This document shows, piece after piece, positions 44,603 to 52,938 of a stretch of 64,000 nt of DNA. A program made the position numbers and the translations under genes. The notes under the pieces were generated by a model. It ran no database searches, was not told the origin of the DNA, and was given only the letters and a program-made list of their open reading frames with translations. Position 1 is the first letter of the stretch. Every line of letters starts with the position of its first letter. Origin of the DNA: Demequina soli (GTDB taxonomy: Bacteria; Actinomycetota; Actinomycetes; Actinomycetales; Demequinaceae); the NCBI RefSeq assembly GCF_000971195.1, contig NZ_BBLZ01000002.1:372001-436000 (forward strand), written 5' to 3'.

Positions 44603-46066
44603 GTGGCAACCCTGCGCGAGACCATCGAGGAGCACGGCCCCATCACGGATGCGGAGGCCGACTGGCTCGCGCTGCTCGTGTCCGACTGGCAGATCATCGC
44701 GGACCTGTCCTTCGCGGACCTGGTGCTGTGGCGCGAGGACGGCGAGGGGTTCGTCGCGGTCGCGCAGTGCCGCCCCTCGACCGGACCCACCGTGCATCTG
44801 GACGATGTGGTGGGCACCCAGGCGCCCGGCGGCCGGGTCGCGCACCTGCGGCGCGCGCTCGAGGAGGGCGGCATCGTCGGCTCGCGCGAGCCGCGCTGGG
44901 ACGAGACGTACGCCGTCCGCGAGGACGCGCTGCCCGTGGTGATGAACGGCCGCGCCATCGCGATCCTCACGCGCGAGGTGTCGCAGGCGGTGTCGCGCTC
45001 GTCGAGCCGCCTCGAGCTCAACTACAAGGGCGCGGCGGACGACCTGCTGCGGATGGTCACGCGCGGCGAGTTCCCCATGCACACGTCGATCACGGGCCCG
45101 CGCCGCGGCGCCCCGCGCGTCGGCGACGGCGTGCTGCGCCTCGACGCGGTCGGCCACGTCACCTACGCGTCCCCGAACGCGCTGTCCTGCTTCCACCGCC
45201 TGGGCGTGCACGGCTCGCTCATGAACAAGTCCCTGCCGCGCGTCACGAGCGAGCTGCTCGAGGACCAGGGCGTGGTCGACGAGACCCTGGCCATGGTGGT
45301 CGCGGGCCGCGCCGCGTGGCGCACCGACCTCGAGGCCAACGGCGCCGCGCTGTCGCTGCGCGCCATCCCCGTCACCGAGCACGGCGCGCGCGTCGGCGCG
45401 GTGCTGCTCTGCCGCGACGTGTCCGACCTGCGCCGCCGCGAGCGCGAGCTCGTCACCAAGGACGCCACGATCCGCGAGATCCACCACCGCGTGAAGAACA
45501 ACCTCCAGACCGTGGCGGCGCTGCTGCGGCTGCAGTCGCGCCGCGTCGAGGCGCCCGAGGCGAAGGAGGCGCTCGCGGAGGCGATGCGCCGCGTCGCGAC
45601 CATCGCGCTCGTCCACGAGACCCTGTCCGGCACGCTCGACGAGCTGGTCAACTTCGACGAGCTGGTGTCGCGCTCGATCCGCATGGCCGCCGACGTCGCG
45701 TCGCCGGACACGCAGGTGCGGATCGTCAACACCGGAGAGTTCGGGCTCATCCCCGCGCAGTACGCGTCGTCGCTCGCGCTCGTCATCACCGAGCTCATCA
45801 CCAATGCCGTCGAGCACGGCTTCGAGGGCCGCGCCCAGGGCACCATCACCGTCACCGCGACGCGCGACGGGCGCAAGCTGCACGTGAGCATCGCCGACGA
45901 CGGCGTGGGCATCGAGGGCGACCCGACCGGCTTGGGCTCCCAGATCGTGCGCACGCTGGTCCAGAACGAGCTCTCGGGCACGATCGAGTGGACCAAGGTG
46001 GAGCACGGCTCCGTGGTCGACCTGCACGTGAGCGTCGAGGAGCGCGTGTCCGACCCGCGCCTCTAG
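44603..46066 (+). CDS. pdtaS: PdtaS-type sensor histidine kinase
   Basis: A 487-residue cytosolic kinase: GAF-like region (about 1-140), PAS (about 170-285), HisKA_2 dimerisation helix with phospho-His in REIHHRVKNNLQTVAALLRL, and HATPase with ELITNAVEHGFEG and DDGVGI. The layout and the neighbouring WhiB1 match mycobacterial PdtaS, which signals to the RNA-binding ANTAR regulator PdtaR. No PdtaR gene is in the window. A leaderless GTG start is likely (TAGGCT 6 nt upstream). It is convergent with whiB1. Confidence 0.88.
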   Translation: MATLRETIEEHGPITDAEADWLALLVSDWQIIADLSFADLVLWREDGEGFVAVAQCRPSTGPTVHLDDVVGTQAPGGRVAHLRRALEEGGIVGSREPRWDETYAVREDALPVVMNGRAIAILTREVSQAVSRSSSRLELNYKGAADDLLRMVTRGEFPMHTSITGPRRGAPRVGDGVLRLDAVGHVTYASPNALSCFHRLGVHGSLMNKSLPRVTSELLEDQGVVDETLAMVVAGRAAWRTDLEANGAALSLRAIPVTEHGARVGAVLLCRDVSDLRRRERELVTKDATIREIHHRVKNNLQTVAALLRLQSRRVEAPEAKEALAEAMRRVATIALVHETLSGTLDELVNFDELVSRSIRMAADVASPDTQVRIVNTGEFGLIPAQYASSLALVITELITNAVEHGFEGRAQGTITVTATRDGRKLHVSIADDGVGIEGDPTGLGSQIVRTLVQNELSGTIEWTKVEHGSVVDLHVSVEERVSDPRL

Positions 46067-46108
46067 CGGCGCGGGCGAGGGCGGTGCGGGCGGCACGGCG
46101 GGCGCCGC

Positions 46109-46164
46109 AATTGTGAGGATCGCCTCGGCACGCACCGCCGTCTGCATAGCGCGATCTCAAAGTT
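46109..46164. repeat. Palindromic element copy 5 (56 bp)
   Basis: Left end AATTGTGAGGATCGC pairs with right end GCGATCTCAAAGTT, with TCTGC 19 nt from the right end as in copies 1-3. It lies between convergent genes (kinase and WhiB1), 10 bp before a decamer copy (46175) and 30 bp before the whiB1 terminator. Confidence 0.78.
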
Positions 46165-46194
46165 GAGCCGGCCGCGCATCGTCCCCGCGCAGCA

Positions 46195-46229
46195 CGAAGC
46201 CCCGCCCGGCATGGCCGGACGGGGCTTCG
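46195..46229 (-). terminator. Terminator of whiB1
   Basis: A 16-bp stem (one G-T pair) around an ATG-containing loop, ending 9 bp after the whiB1 stop. The outer arm is CGAAGCCCCG. Confidence 0.85.
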
Positions 46230-46238
46230 ACGCGGGTG

Positions 46239-46493
46239 CTACTTCGCGGCGCGACGCGCGCGGGCGGCGCGGCGCTTGAGGGAGCGGCGCTCGTCCTCGG
46301 ACAGACCGCCCCAGACACCGGAGTCCTGGTTGTGCTCCATCGCCCACTGCAGGCACGTGTCACGCACCTCGCAACGCTGGCACACGGCCTTCGCCTTCTC
46401 GATCTGCGAGAGGGCCGGGCCGGTGTTGCCGACGGGGAAGAAGAGCTCGGGGTCATCGACTTCGAGGCATGCTGCGCTGCTGCGCCAATCCAT
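46239..46493 (-). CDS. whiB1: WhiB1-type iron-sulfur transcription factor
   Basis: An 84-residue WhiB protein. Four Cys (AACLE, then AVCQRCEVRDTC) hold a 4Fe-4S cluster; the turn GVWGG and the basic tail RRSLKRRAARARRA bind DNA. It is close to mycobacterial WhiB1 from MDWR through DPELFFPVGNTGPAL, and has the same kinase neighbour. WhiB1 is essential and nitric-oxide-sensitive in mycobacteria. The ATG at 46493 has AAGGAG 5 nt upstream; the ATG eight codons earlier does not. A CRP-like site lies upstream. Confidence 0.95.
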   Translation of the reverse strand: MDWRSSAACLEVDDPELFFPVGNTGPALSQIEKAKAVCQRCEVRDTCLQWAMEHNQDSGVWGGLSEDERRSLKRRAARARRAAK

Positions 46494-46626
46494 GGGGTCT
46501 CCTTGGGGGGATAGCATGACGCGACGGGGCTTCCCCAGGGGGTGGTTCGGGGATTTCGTCGCGCCGTCGCGTTTCTACTTCGTTAAGATTCGCATAAGTA
46601 ACGATCATGTTTCAAGAGGTGTTTCC

Positions 46627-46642
46627 TGTGGGTTCCCTCACA
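46627..46642. promoter_or_regulatory. CRP/GlxR-type site between whiB1 and a divergent membrane gene
   Basis: TGTGG-N6-TCACA differs from the CRP consensus TGTGA-N6-TCACA at one position. It is about 135 bp upstream of the whiB1 start and 19 bp before the TTG of the divergent gene. The mycobacterial whiB1 promoter is known to be bound by the cAMP receptor protein, so the position is meaningful. Confidence 0.5.
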
Positions 46643-46660
46643 AGCGCGGGAGGCCACGAC

Positions 46661-47068
46661 TTGACGGACGTGCGCAAGCCCCGGAAGTCCCAGGATGACG
46701 GCCCGTTGCGGGCCTGGGGAAGGGCCGCGGGCATCGGCGTCATCGCGGAGGGGATCGCCCTCGCTGTCGCGGGCCTCGCGTACGGCATCCACGCGCTGTC
46801 GCTGCCCGAGCCGGCCTACGCCGTGGGTCTCGGCGCGTTCTGCGTGCTGTCGGGCGCGGGGTTGCTGCTCGTCGGACGCGCGCTCGTGCGCGGCGCCCGC
46901 TGGGGGATCTCGGCCGCGCTCACGTGGCAGGTGCTGCAGACCCTCGCGGGCCTCAACCTCGTGGGCGCACGTGCCGGCTTCGGCATCGCGCTCGCGGCCG
47001 CCGGCGTCGTCGTCGGCGTGCTCGTGGTCGTCGCGGGGCGGCCCGCGCTGCGGCCCGCCGAGGGCTGA
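46661..47068 (+). CDS. Small four-helix membrane protein
   Basis: A 135-residue membrane protein I cannot name. A basic cytosolic start (TDVRKPRKSQDDG) is followed by four helices (GIGVIAEGIALAVAGLAYG, YAVGLGAFCVLSGAGLLLVG, a third around WQVLQTLAGLNLVG, and FGIALAAAGVVVGVLVVVAG). The TTG start at 46661 is chosen for GGGAGG 7 nt upstream; ATG 46607 has no site and would place the CRP-like site inside the gene. It ends 3 bp before the convergent FHA-FtsK gene. Confidence 0.75.
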   Translation: MTDVRKPRKSQDDGPLRAWGRAAGIGVIAEGIALAVAGLAYGIHALSLPEPAYAVGLGAFCVLSGAGLLLVGRALVRGARWGISAALTWQVLQTLAGLNLVGARAGFGIALAAAGVVVGVLVVVAGRPALRPAEG

Positions 47069-47071
47069 CCC

Positions 47072-49951
47072 TCACCGGGGCACCCGCAGCAGCGCCGCCT
47101 CGACCGCGCCCGCGCGCCGGATCACCACCCGGCCCCGCGACGGCGCCGGGTCGGCGATCCCCGGCGCGGCGACGATCCCGAGCTCGCGCAGCCGCGCGGG
47201 CGTCGGGTCGACCACGACCTCGACCGTCGCGCCCGACCCCGGCGGGTCCGCCGGGTGCGCGGCGCAGCCTGCCGACCGCACCGCCGCGAGCGCGGCCTCG
47301 CGCGCGGGACCGGCGGGCCCGACCACCGTGACCCCGTCCGGCGGCAGCACGAGCGGCCGCGCATCGTCGCCCACCACTCCCGCCGCGCCGGCCGGCAGGT
47401 CCCCGTCCCACGCGAGGGGGCGCACGAGCGCGCGCGTCGCGACGGCCTCCGCCCGGACGATGCGGCACTCGCCGGCGACCCGGGCGCCCAGGGCGACGCC
47501 GCGTCCCGGCTCGGGAGGCAGCGTCGCCAGCACGGCGGGCACCCCCCACACCGCCTGCTCGACGCGGTCGAGCCCCGCGAGGACCACGCGCAGCCCGGCG
47601 CGCGCGGCCCACCGCGATCCCCACCCGGGACCGCAGGCGAGGGCGACGGGCACCACGCGCGCGAGGTCCTCGAGCGCCTGGGCGGCGCCGCGCAGGTGCC
47701 CCTCCATGGCGGCGCACGCCCGGTCGGCGTCGTCGACGAGCAGGGCCGAGGGCGCCGCGGCCGCGCACAGGTCGAGGGCGCGGGCCGCCTCCCGCGGGTC
47801 CGCCGGGAGCATCACCACGCCCGGCAGGGACGCCGCGACCGCCGCGAGCACGCCCGTGCGTCCGGACCCGCGCGGCCCCACCACCACGAGCGGTCCCTCG
47901 GCGGGATCCCAGGCGAGCGGCGCGCGGGCGCGCTCCTCGGGCAGGTCGACCCAGCCCAGCGCGCCCGGCGGGGCGCCGATGTCGGGCGGCAGGGGCGGCA
48001 GCCACAGCGGCGCGGGCGGCGGCTCCGGCCAGCGGTCGCGGACGACGAGCGCGAGGGGCCGTCCCGGCGCCTCCGGGCGGCCCACCACCCGCACGGGCGG
48101 GCGCGCGTCGGCGAGCGGCAGCGCCGCCTGGACGGTCACGCGGCCCGAGGGGCGTGCGAGGATCGCCCGGCCCGGCCGCCCCGCGGGCAGCGCGGCCGCC
48201 GCCGCGTCCCCGAGCAGGTCCTGCGACTCGGCGGGCGACGCGGTGCGCAGCGCGACCACGGTGGCGACGTTGGCGCGGATGGCGGGGGTCACGGCGCCTG
48301 CGGGACGCTGCGTCGCGGCCACCAGGTGCATGCCGAGCGAGCGGCCCTGCGCGGCGAGGCGCGCCAGCTCGGGCAGGAGGCCCGGGTCGAGCGCGCCGAG
48401 CTCCTGGAACTCGTCGACCACCACGAGCAGCCGCGCCGGAGCGGCCGCGCCGTCGCGCCGCTCCCACGCCTCCCACGAGGGCAGCCCCGCGTCGGCCAGG
48501 GCACGCTTGCGCCGGCGCAGCTCGTGCGCGACGCCGAGCAGCGCGCGCCGCGCGGACGCCGGGTCCAGGTCCGTCAGCACGCCGCGCACGTGCGGCAGGC
48601 GCGCGCACGCCGCGAGGCCCGCGCCGCCCTTGAGGTCCACGAGCCCCACGCCCAGCGCGTCCGGCGGGTGCGCCCACGCGAGCGCGCACACGAGGGTCTC
48701 GAGCAGCGCCGACTTGCCCGAGCCGGTGGTGCCCGCGACCAGCACGTGCGGCCCGTCGCGGTCGAGGTCCAGCGTCACCGGGCCGTCCTCCCCGACGCCG
48801 ATGGTCGCGACGAGGCGCCGCGGCGCGCCCCCTGCATCCGAGCGCGCGGGCGCGGCCGCGGGCGGCGGCGGGAGGTCCGCCCAGCGCAGCGCGTCCGGCA
48901 GTCCCGCGGGACGATGCGAGGCGGCGGCGCGCGCGAGGCGACCCGCGGTCGCCTCGGTCACGCAGGCGACGCGCCACGGGCGCTCGCGGCCGCCCGCCTC
49001 GATGGTGCCGGCCATGGCGTCGACCAGGGCCGCCGTCTCGCTGGGAGCGGGCGCCCCGGGAGGCACGATCCTGACCGCGTCGTCGGGCAGCGCGTCCGGG
49101 AGCCAGCGTCCCCAGGCCTCGCCCAGCGACGGCGGCGGTCCCGCGCCGCGCGCGAGCGCGACCGCACGCGCGACGCCGCGCGCCGTGGCGTCGTCGCCGC
49201 GGATCGCGACCGGCAGGGGCACGTCGGCGAGCGCCTCGAGCCCCGCGGGCGGCGGCTCGCCCGCGCGGCGGTGCCGGAGCAGCCTCGCGCCGGCGATCGC
49301 GAGGGGCACGGCCGCCGCGGCGAGCGCGACGGACCAGCGTCCCGTGAGCGCCCCGAGCGCGACGGCCCCGGCGAGCGCCCCGCCCGCCCCGAACGCGAGC
49401 GGCGCGGGGCGTGCCGCGGGGCCGGTGCGCGCGTCGGAGGCCCGCCGCGCATCGTCCCCGGGATCCACCCACCGCAGGGCGGTGGCGCCCGCCTCGAGCA
49501 GGTCGTCCGGCCGCAGGCGGCGGCGCGTGCGGCCCAGGCGTCGGCGGTGCGCCCGCCGCACGACGACCGTGCCGTTGCGCGAGCCGACGTCGCGCACACG
49601 GCCCGCGGCGTCGAGGGCGAGGTGACGCCGGCTCAGGCGCGGATCCGCCAGCGGCGGGACGCCGGCGCGGCCGAGGGCCGCCTCGCCTCGCCGCACCTCG
49701 ACGATCGCGCCGGCGTCGGGTCCCACGACCACGCGCAGGTGCGGGCCGTCGGGCGGGAGCGCGCCGGGCCCGGGCACGCTCGCGAGCAGCGCGCCCTCGA
49801 GCAGGGGCGCCAGGCCGGCGCGATGGTCCGGGTCGAGGCGCGCGCCGCCGCACCACACGGCCGCGGGCGCGCGCAGGGCGGCGAGCGCCGTCCCGAGCGT
49901 CGTGCCCGGGTCCACGTCGACGTCGCCGACGCCCTCCACCGTGATCCGCAT
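47072..49951 (-). CDS. FHA-membrane-FtsK/EccC-like ATPase, orphan
   Basis: A 959-residue protein. It starts with a small ubiquitin-like/FHA region: the FHA motif is RLSRRHLALDAAGRVRDVGS then RNGTV at about 100-125. Two short membrane helices lie near 185-230. A first FtsK/SpoIIIE domain has an intact Walker A GTTGSGKS near 405 and Walker B LLVVVDEFQEL near 510. A second domain has Walker A GPRGSGRTG (Lys replaced by Arg) with LLVDDADR, and a third remnant has GPAGPAREA. This is the EccC plan of type VII secretion, but no WXG100 or other Ecc gene is adjacent. Four decamer copies fall in or beside it. Confidence 0.82.
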   Translation of the reverse strand: MRITVEGVGDVDVDPGTTLGTALAALRAPAAVWCGGARLDPDHRAGLAPLLEGALLASVPGPGALPPDGPHLRVVVGPDAGAIVEVRRGEAALGRAGVPPLADPRLSRRHLALDAAGRVRDVGSRNGTVVVRRAHRRRLGRTRRRLRPDDLLEAGATALRWVDPGDDARRASDARTGPAARPAPLAFGAGGALAGAVALGALTGRWSVALAAAAVPLAIAGARLLRHRRAGEPPPAGLEALADVPLPVAIRGDDATARGVARAVALARGAGPPPSLGEAWGRWLPDALPDDAVRIVPPGAPAPSETAALVDAMAGTIEAGGRERPWRVACVTEATAGRLARAAASHRPAGLPDALRWADLPPPPAAAPARSDAGGAPRRLVATIGVGEDGPVTLDLDRDGPHVLVAGTTGSGKSALLETLVCALAWAHPPDALGVGLVDLKGGAGLAACARLPHVRGVLTDLDPASARRALLGVAHELRRRKRALADAGLPSWEAWERRDGAAAPARLLVVVDEFQELGALDPGLLPELARLAAQGRSLGMHLVAATQRPAGAVTPAIRANVATVVALRTASPAESQDLLGDAAAAALPAGRPGRAILARPSGRVTVQAALPLADARPPVRVVGRPEAPGRPLALVVRDRWPEPPPAPLWLPPLPPDIGAPPGALGWVDLPEERARAPLAWDPAEGPLVVVGPRGSGRTGVLAAVAASLPGVVMLPADPREAARALDLCAAAAPSALLVDDADRACAAMEGHLRGAAQALEDLARVVPVALACGPGWGSRWAARAGLRVVLAGLDRVEQAVWGVPAVLATLPPEPGRGVALGARVAGECRIVRAEAVATRALVRPLAWDGDLPAGAAGVVGDDARPLVLPPDGVTVVGPAGPAREAALAAVRSAGCAAHPADPPGSGATVEVVVDPTPARLRELGIVAAPGIADPAPSRGRVVIRRAGAVEAALLRVPR

Positions 49952-50023
49952 GCCCCCAGGGGACCCGGGTCGATGCGCACGGCGCGAGCCCGTGCGCCGC
50001 GGCGGTGGATGGCGGGGTGGGCG

Positions 50024-52159
50024 TCAGGGGCTGGTGACCTCGGTGTCCGCCGGTCCCGCCGCGGCCGCGCCCGGCGCCACGGGGGTGAGGGTGCCGTCAT
50101 CGTTCACGATGCCCGCGTACCACGCGTAGTCGCGGTCGAAGTAGGTGCGCGGGATCGCCTGGAGCTGGTAGCTGGCCTGGCGCACCGTCGAGGTCACGAC
50201 GACCTCGGGGTCGGCGGTCCAGTCGAACCAGTCGGGGCTGCGGGTGAGGACCACGGGCGCCGTGTCCCACGCCGACGCCATGTCCGCCACCTGGGAGGGG
50301 TCGAGCGCCGCCAGCTGCAGCACGGTGGGCTCGTCGCACATCACGCGCAGCGAGCCGAAGTGGGACGACGTGCCCGCGAGGATGATCGGGCGGTCGGGGG
50401 CGACGTCGCACAGCGCCCTGATCTGGTCGTACGCCCCGCCCATCTCGCGCACGAACACCGGCGTCGCGCCGGAGACGGGCAGGTCGGAGGCCGGCTGGAT
50501 CGACACCCAGGTCGTCAGCGGCAGCACGACGAACGCGCCCGCCGCCACGCGGCGGCCCACGAGCCGCCACGAGGGTCGGAGGCGGTCCACGATCCACCAC
50601 GCCGCGACGGCCGCCGCGATCGCGAACCCGGGCAGCGTCACCGGCTCGAAGCGGCGGAACGCCCAGATCTGGTCCGGCACCACCTCGGCGTTCCAGAAGT
50701 ACAGGAGCGACGACGGCATGACCGCGCCGAGCAGCAGCGCCCAGCCCGGGCGGCGGCGGACCATCCACACCGTGATGAGCGCGAAGCCCAGGATCCCGAG
50801 CAGCACGAGCGGCCACGTGAGGTAGTAGCTGAGCCACGCCACCGACTGCTCGTAGTACGTGCGGGTCGGGTCGACGGGCAGGCCCTGCGCGCGCTGGAAC
50901 GACTCGACCACGGAGTTGGTGAACTGGTCCACCGGGTCGGTGGTGCTGCGGCGCGCCACCATCCACAGCGGTCGCGACGCGAGCAGGAGCAGCAGCCCGG
51001 CGACGCCCGCGCCCGCGGCGATCGCGCCGCGCCCGCGCAGCAGGCGCCACGTGCCGGTCGCGAGCCGGTCGCCGCCCGCGAGCCACGTGAGCGCCCACGC
51101 GGCCAGCACGACCGCGAGGAGGCCGTAGCCGGCCATGAGCCGCTGACCCTGGTCGGCGAGCCGGTCCGCGTAGCCCTCGCTCCACCGCCACAGCGCCGCG
51201 TAGCCGGCGTAGAGGACGGCGGCCTGGAGCCCGATCGCAGACAGGGCGTCGCGCGTGCGGCGCCGCCGCGACCCCTCGGTCAGGGCGAGCGCGAGCACGG
51301 TGGCCGCGAGCAGCCCCGCCGCGATGAGCGCGCCGTCGATGCGGATGAACGAGGTCGCGCCCGCGGCGGCCGCGCCCAGCAGCAGCGCCCCGGTGGAGCG
51401 CTCCTCCACGCCCCGCCACAGCCACAGCGCGGCGGCGAGCGCGAGCACGAGCGTGAGCGGCTCGGTGTAGGCGGCGCGCGACAGCCCGATGTGCGACACC
51501 GACAGCGCGACCGCGGCGGCCGGCGCGAGCGCCGCGAGCGGGCCGAGCACGCGGCGGGCGAGCGCGTAGACCGCGAGGATCCCGACCGCGCCCACGACCA
51601 CGTTCGCGACGAGCACGCCGTGGTCGCCACCCAGCCAGCCGCCGACCGCGATGAGCGCCGAGAGCATGCGCGCGCCCTGCGGCTGGACCGCGTCGCCGCG
51701 CAGGTTCCACGCCTGCGACGCGTCGGCGAGGACGCTGCCGTCGACGCCCGCGGCATCGATCGCGCCGAGCGTGGGGATGTCCGAGCTCGGGTGGTGCACC
51801 AGCCACAGCCCCGCGAGCGTGAGGAAGCCCGGGTCGCGCACCACGATGAGGTACTCGGCGTACAGGGCGCCGTTGACCACGGTCCACACGCCCGTGCCCA
51901 CGAGCGCGGCCAGGGCGCCGCGCCGGTCCGCGGCCGTGACGGCGGCGGGGGAGGGGACGATGCGCCACGCCGCCCACGCGCCCAGCGCGGCGGTCGGCAG
52001 CACGGTCCAGGGCTGATGCAGGCCGACCGCGGCCCACCCGCCGGCGGCGAGCGCGAGGATCACCAGGACGAGGACGACGCGCTCGGGCGCGGTCACGAGC
52101 GCCCGCGCGGAGCGGGGCGCGGCCCCGGCGGGGGCCGAGGACGGTGCGGGGTGCGTCAC
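50024..52159 (-). CDS. GT-C-like polytopic membrane glycosyltransferase
   Basis: A 711-residue membrane protein with about 13 helices and a C-terminal extracytoplasmic domain (from about residue 560, near DRPIILAGTSSHFG). The first external loop after helix 1-2 holds acidic residues (SSDIPTLGAIDAAGVDG), a place where GT-C enzymes (PMT, ArnT, arabinosyltransferases) keep their catalytic Asp. I call it GT-C-like with moderate confidence; no exact family can be fixed. GTG 52159 is preferred over GTG 52165 because TACGCT ends 8 nt upstream. It is divergent from the response regulator. Confidence 0.65.
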   Translation of the reverse strand: MTHPAPSSAPAGAAPRSARALVTAPERVVLVLVILALAAGGWAAVGLHQPWTVLPTAALGAWAAWRIVPSPAAVTAADRRGALAALVGTGVWTVVNGALYAEYLIVVRDPGFLTLAGLWLVHHPSSDIPTLGAIDAAGVDGSVLADASQAWNLRGDAVQPQGARMLSALIAVGGWLGGDHGVLVANVVVGAVGILAVYALARRVLGPLAALAPAAAVALSVSHIGLSRAAYTEPLTLVLALAAALWLWRGVEERSTGALLLGAAAAGATSFIRIDGALIAAGLLAATVLALALTEGSRRRRTRDALSAIGLQAAVLYAGYAALWRWSEGYADRLADQGQRLMAGYGLLAVVLAAWALTWLAGGDRLATGTWRLLRGRGAIAAGAGVAGLLLLLASRPLWMVARRSTTDPVDQFTNSVVESFQRAQGLPVDPTRTYYEQSVAWLSYYLTWPLVLLGILGFALITVWMVRRRPGWALLLGAVMPSSLLYFWNAEVVPDQIWAFRRFEPVTLPGFAIAAAVAAWWIVDRLRPSWRLVGRRVAAGAFVVLPLTTWVSIQPASDLPVSGATPVFVREMGGAYDQIRALCDVAPDRPIILAGTSSHFGSLRVMCDEPTVLQLAALDPSQVADMASAWDTAPVVLTRSPDWFDWTADPEVVVTSTVRQASYQLQAIPRTYFDRDYAWYAGIVNDDGTLTPVAPGAAAAGPADTEVTSP

Positions 52160-52218
52160 GGCCACCCAGCGTATCGGCGGGCGCCGCCGCGGCCCGCTGG
52201 CGCGGCCGGAGGGGGTCG

Positions 52219-52252
52219 TTGCAAAGCCCGGACTCCCAGGTACTGTGTCTGC
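52219..52252 (+). promoter_or_regulatory. Promoter of response regulator (leaderless)
   Basis: TTGCAA (52219-52224), 16-bp spacer, TACTGT (52241-52246), 6 nt, then ATG at 52253. This is the most complete leaderless promoter in the window, with both boxes recognisable. Confidence 0.75.
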
Positions 52253-52930
52253 ATGACGCGAATTGTTTTGGTCGAAGATGACCCGACCATTTCAGAACCC
52301 TTGACCCGTGCTTTGGGCAGGGAGGGGTACGACGTCGAGTGGCATGGCACCGGCGCGGGAGGGGTCGGGGCCTCGGATGACGCGGACCTGGTGATCCTTG
52401 ACCTGGGCCTTCCCGACATCGACGGCGTCGATGTCGCGCGCCGCATCCGCGACAAGGGCCTGCAGGTGCCCATCCTCATGCTCACGGCGCGCGCCGACGA
52501 GGTGGACCTCGTGGTGGGCCTCGACGCCGGCGCCGACGACTACGTCACCAAGCCGTTCCGCCTCGCGGAGCTGCTCGCGCGCGTCCGCGCCCTGCTGCGC
52601 CGCCGCACCGGCTCCGACGCGGGCGGCGACATCGAGGCGGGCGCGGTCCGCATCGACATCGCGGGCCACCGCGCGTACCTCGACGGGGACGAGCTCCAGC
52701 TGAGCGGCAAGGAGTTCGACCTGCTGCAGGTGCTGGTCGCCAACGCCGGCTCGGTCGTGTCGCGCGACACGCTCATGCGGGAGGTGTGGTCCGCCGACCC
52801 GGGCGCGCCGTCGAAGACCCTCGACATGCACGTGTCGTGGCTGCGCCGCAAGCTCGGCGACGACGCGTCGCGGCCGCACTTCATCACCACGGTCCGCGGC
52901 ATGGGCTTCCGCTTCGAGAACGGCGCCTGA
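52253..52930 (+). CDS. OmpR/PhoB-family response regulator
   Basis: A 225-residue regulator. The receiver domain has the acidic pocket VEDD, the phospho-Asp in LVILDLGLPDIDG and the Lys in VTKPF. The C-terminal winged helix spans about 130-222 (GKEFDLLQVLVANAGSVVSR, then RRKLGDD and TVRGMGFRFE). Its mRNA is probably leaderless. The sensor kinase follows 8 bp later, making a two-component pair whose signal is unknown. Confidence 0.95.
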   Translation: MTRIVLVEDDPTISEPLTRALGREGYDVEWHGTGAGGVGASDDADLVILDLGLPDIDGVDVARRIRDKGLQVPILMLTARADEVDLVVGLDAGADDYVTKPFRLAELLARVRALLRRRTGSDAGGDIEAGAVRIDIAGHRAYLDGDELQLSGKEFDLLQVLVANAGSVVSRDTLMREVWSADPGAPSKTLDMHVSWLRRKLGDDASRPHFITTVRGMGFRFENGA

Positions 52931-52938
52931 GGGGCCCC

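Noticed and set aside
46607-46660. ATG 46607 as the start of the small membrane protein
   Set aside because: It has no ribosome site and would put the CRP-like site inside the gene; TTG 46661 has GGGAGG at good spacing.
47072-49951. Complete type VII secretion locus
   Set aside because: Only the EccC-like ATPase is present; neighbours are WhiB1, a small membrane protein and a GT-C-like protein.
47255-52930. A 1891-codon plus-strand frame running through the FHA-FtsK and GT-C genes into the response regulator
   Set aside because: Only the last part (from 52253) is real; the upstream part is antisense to two good genes.
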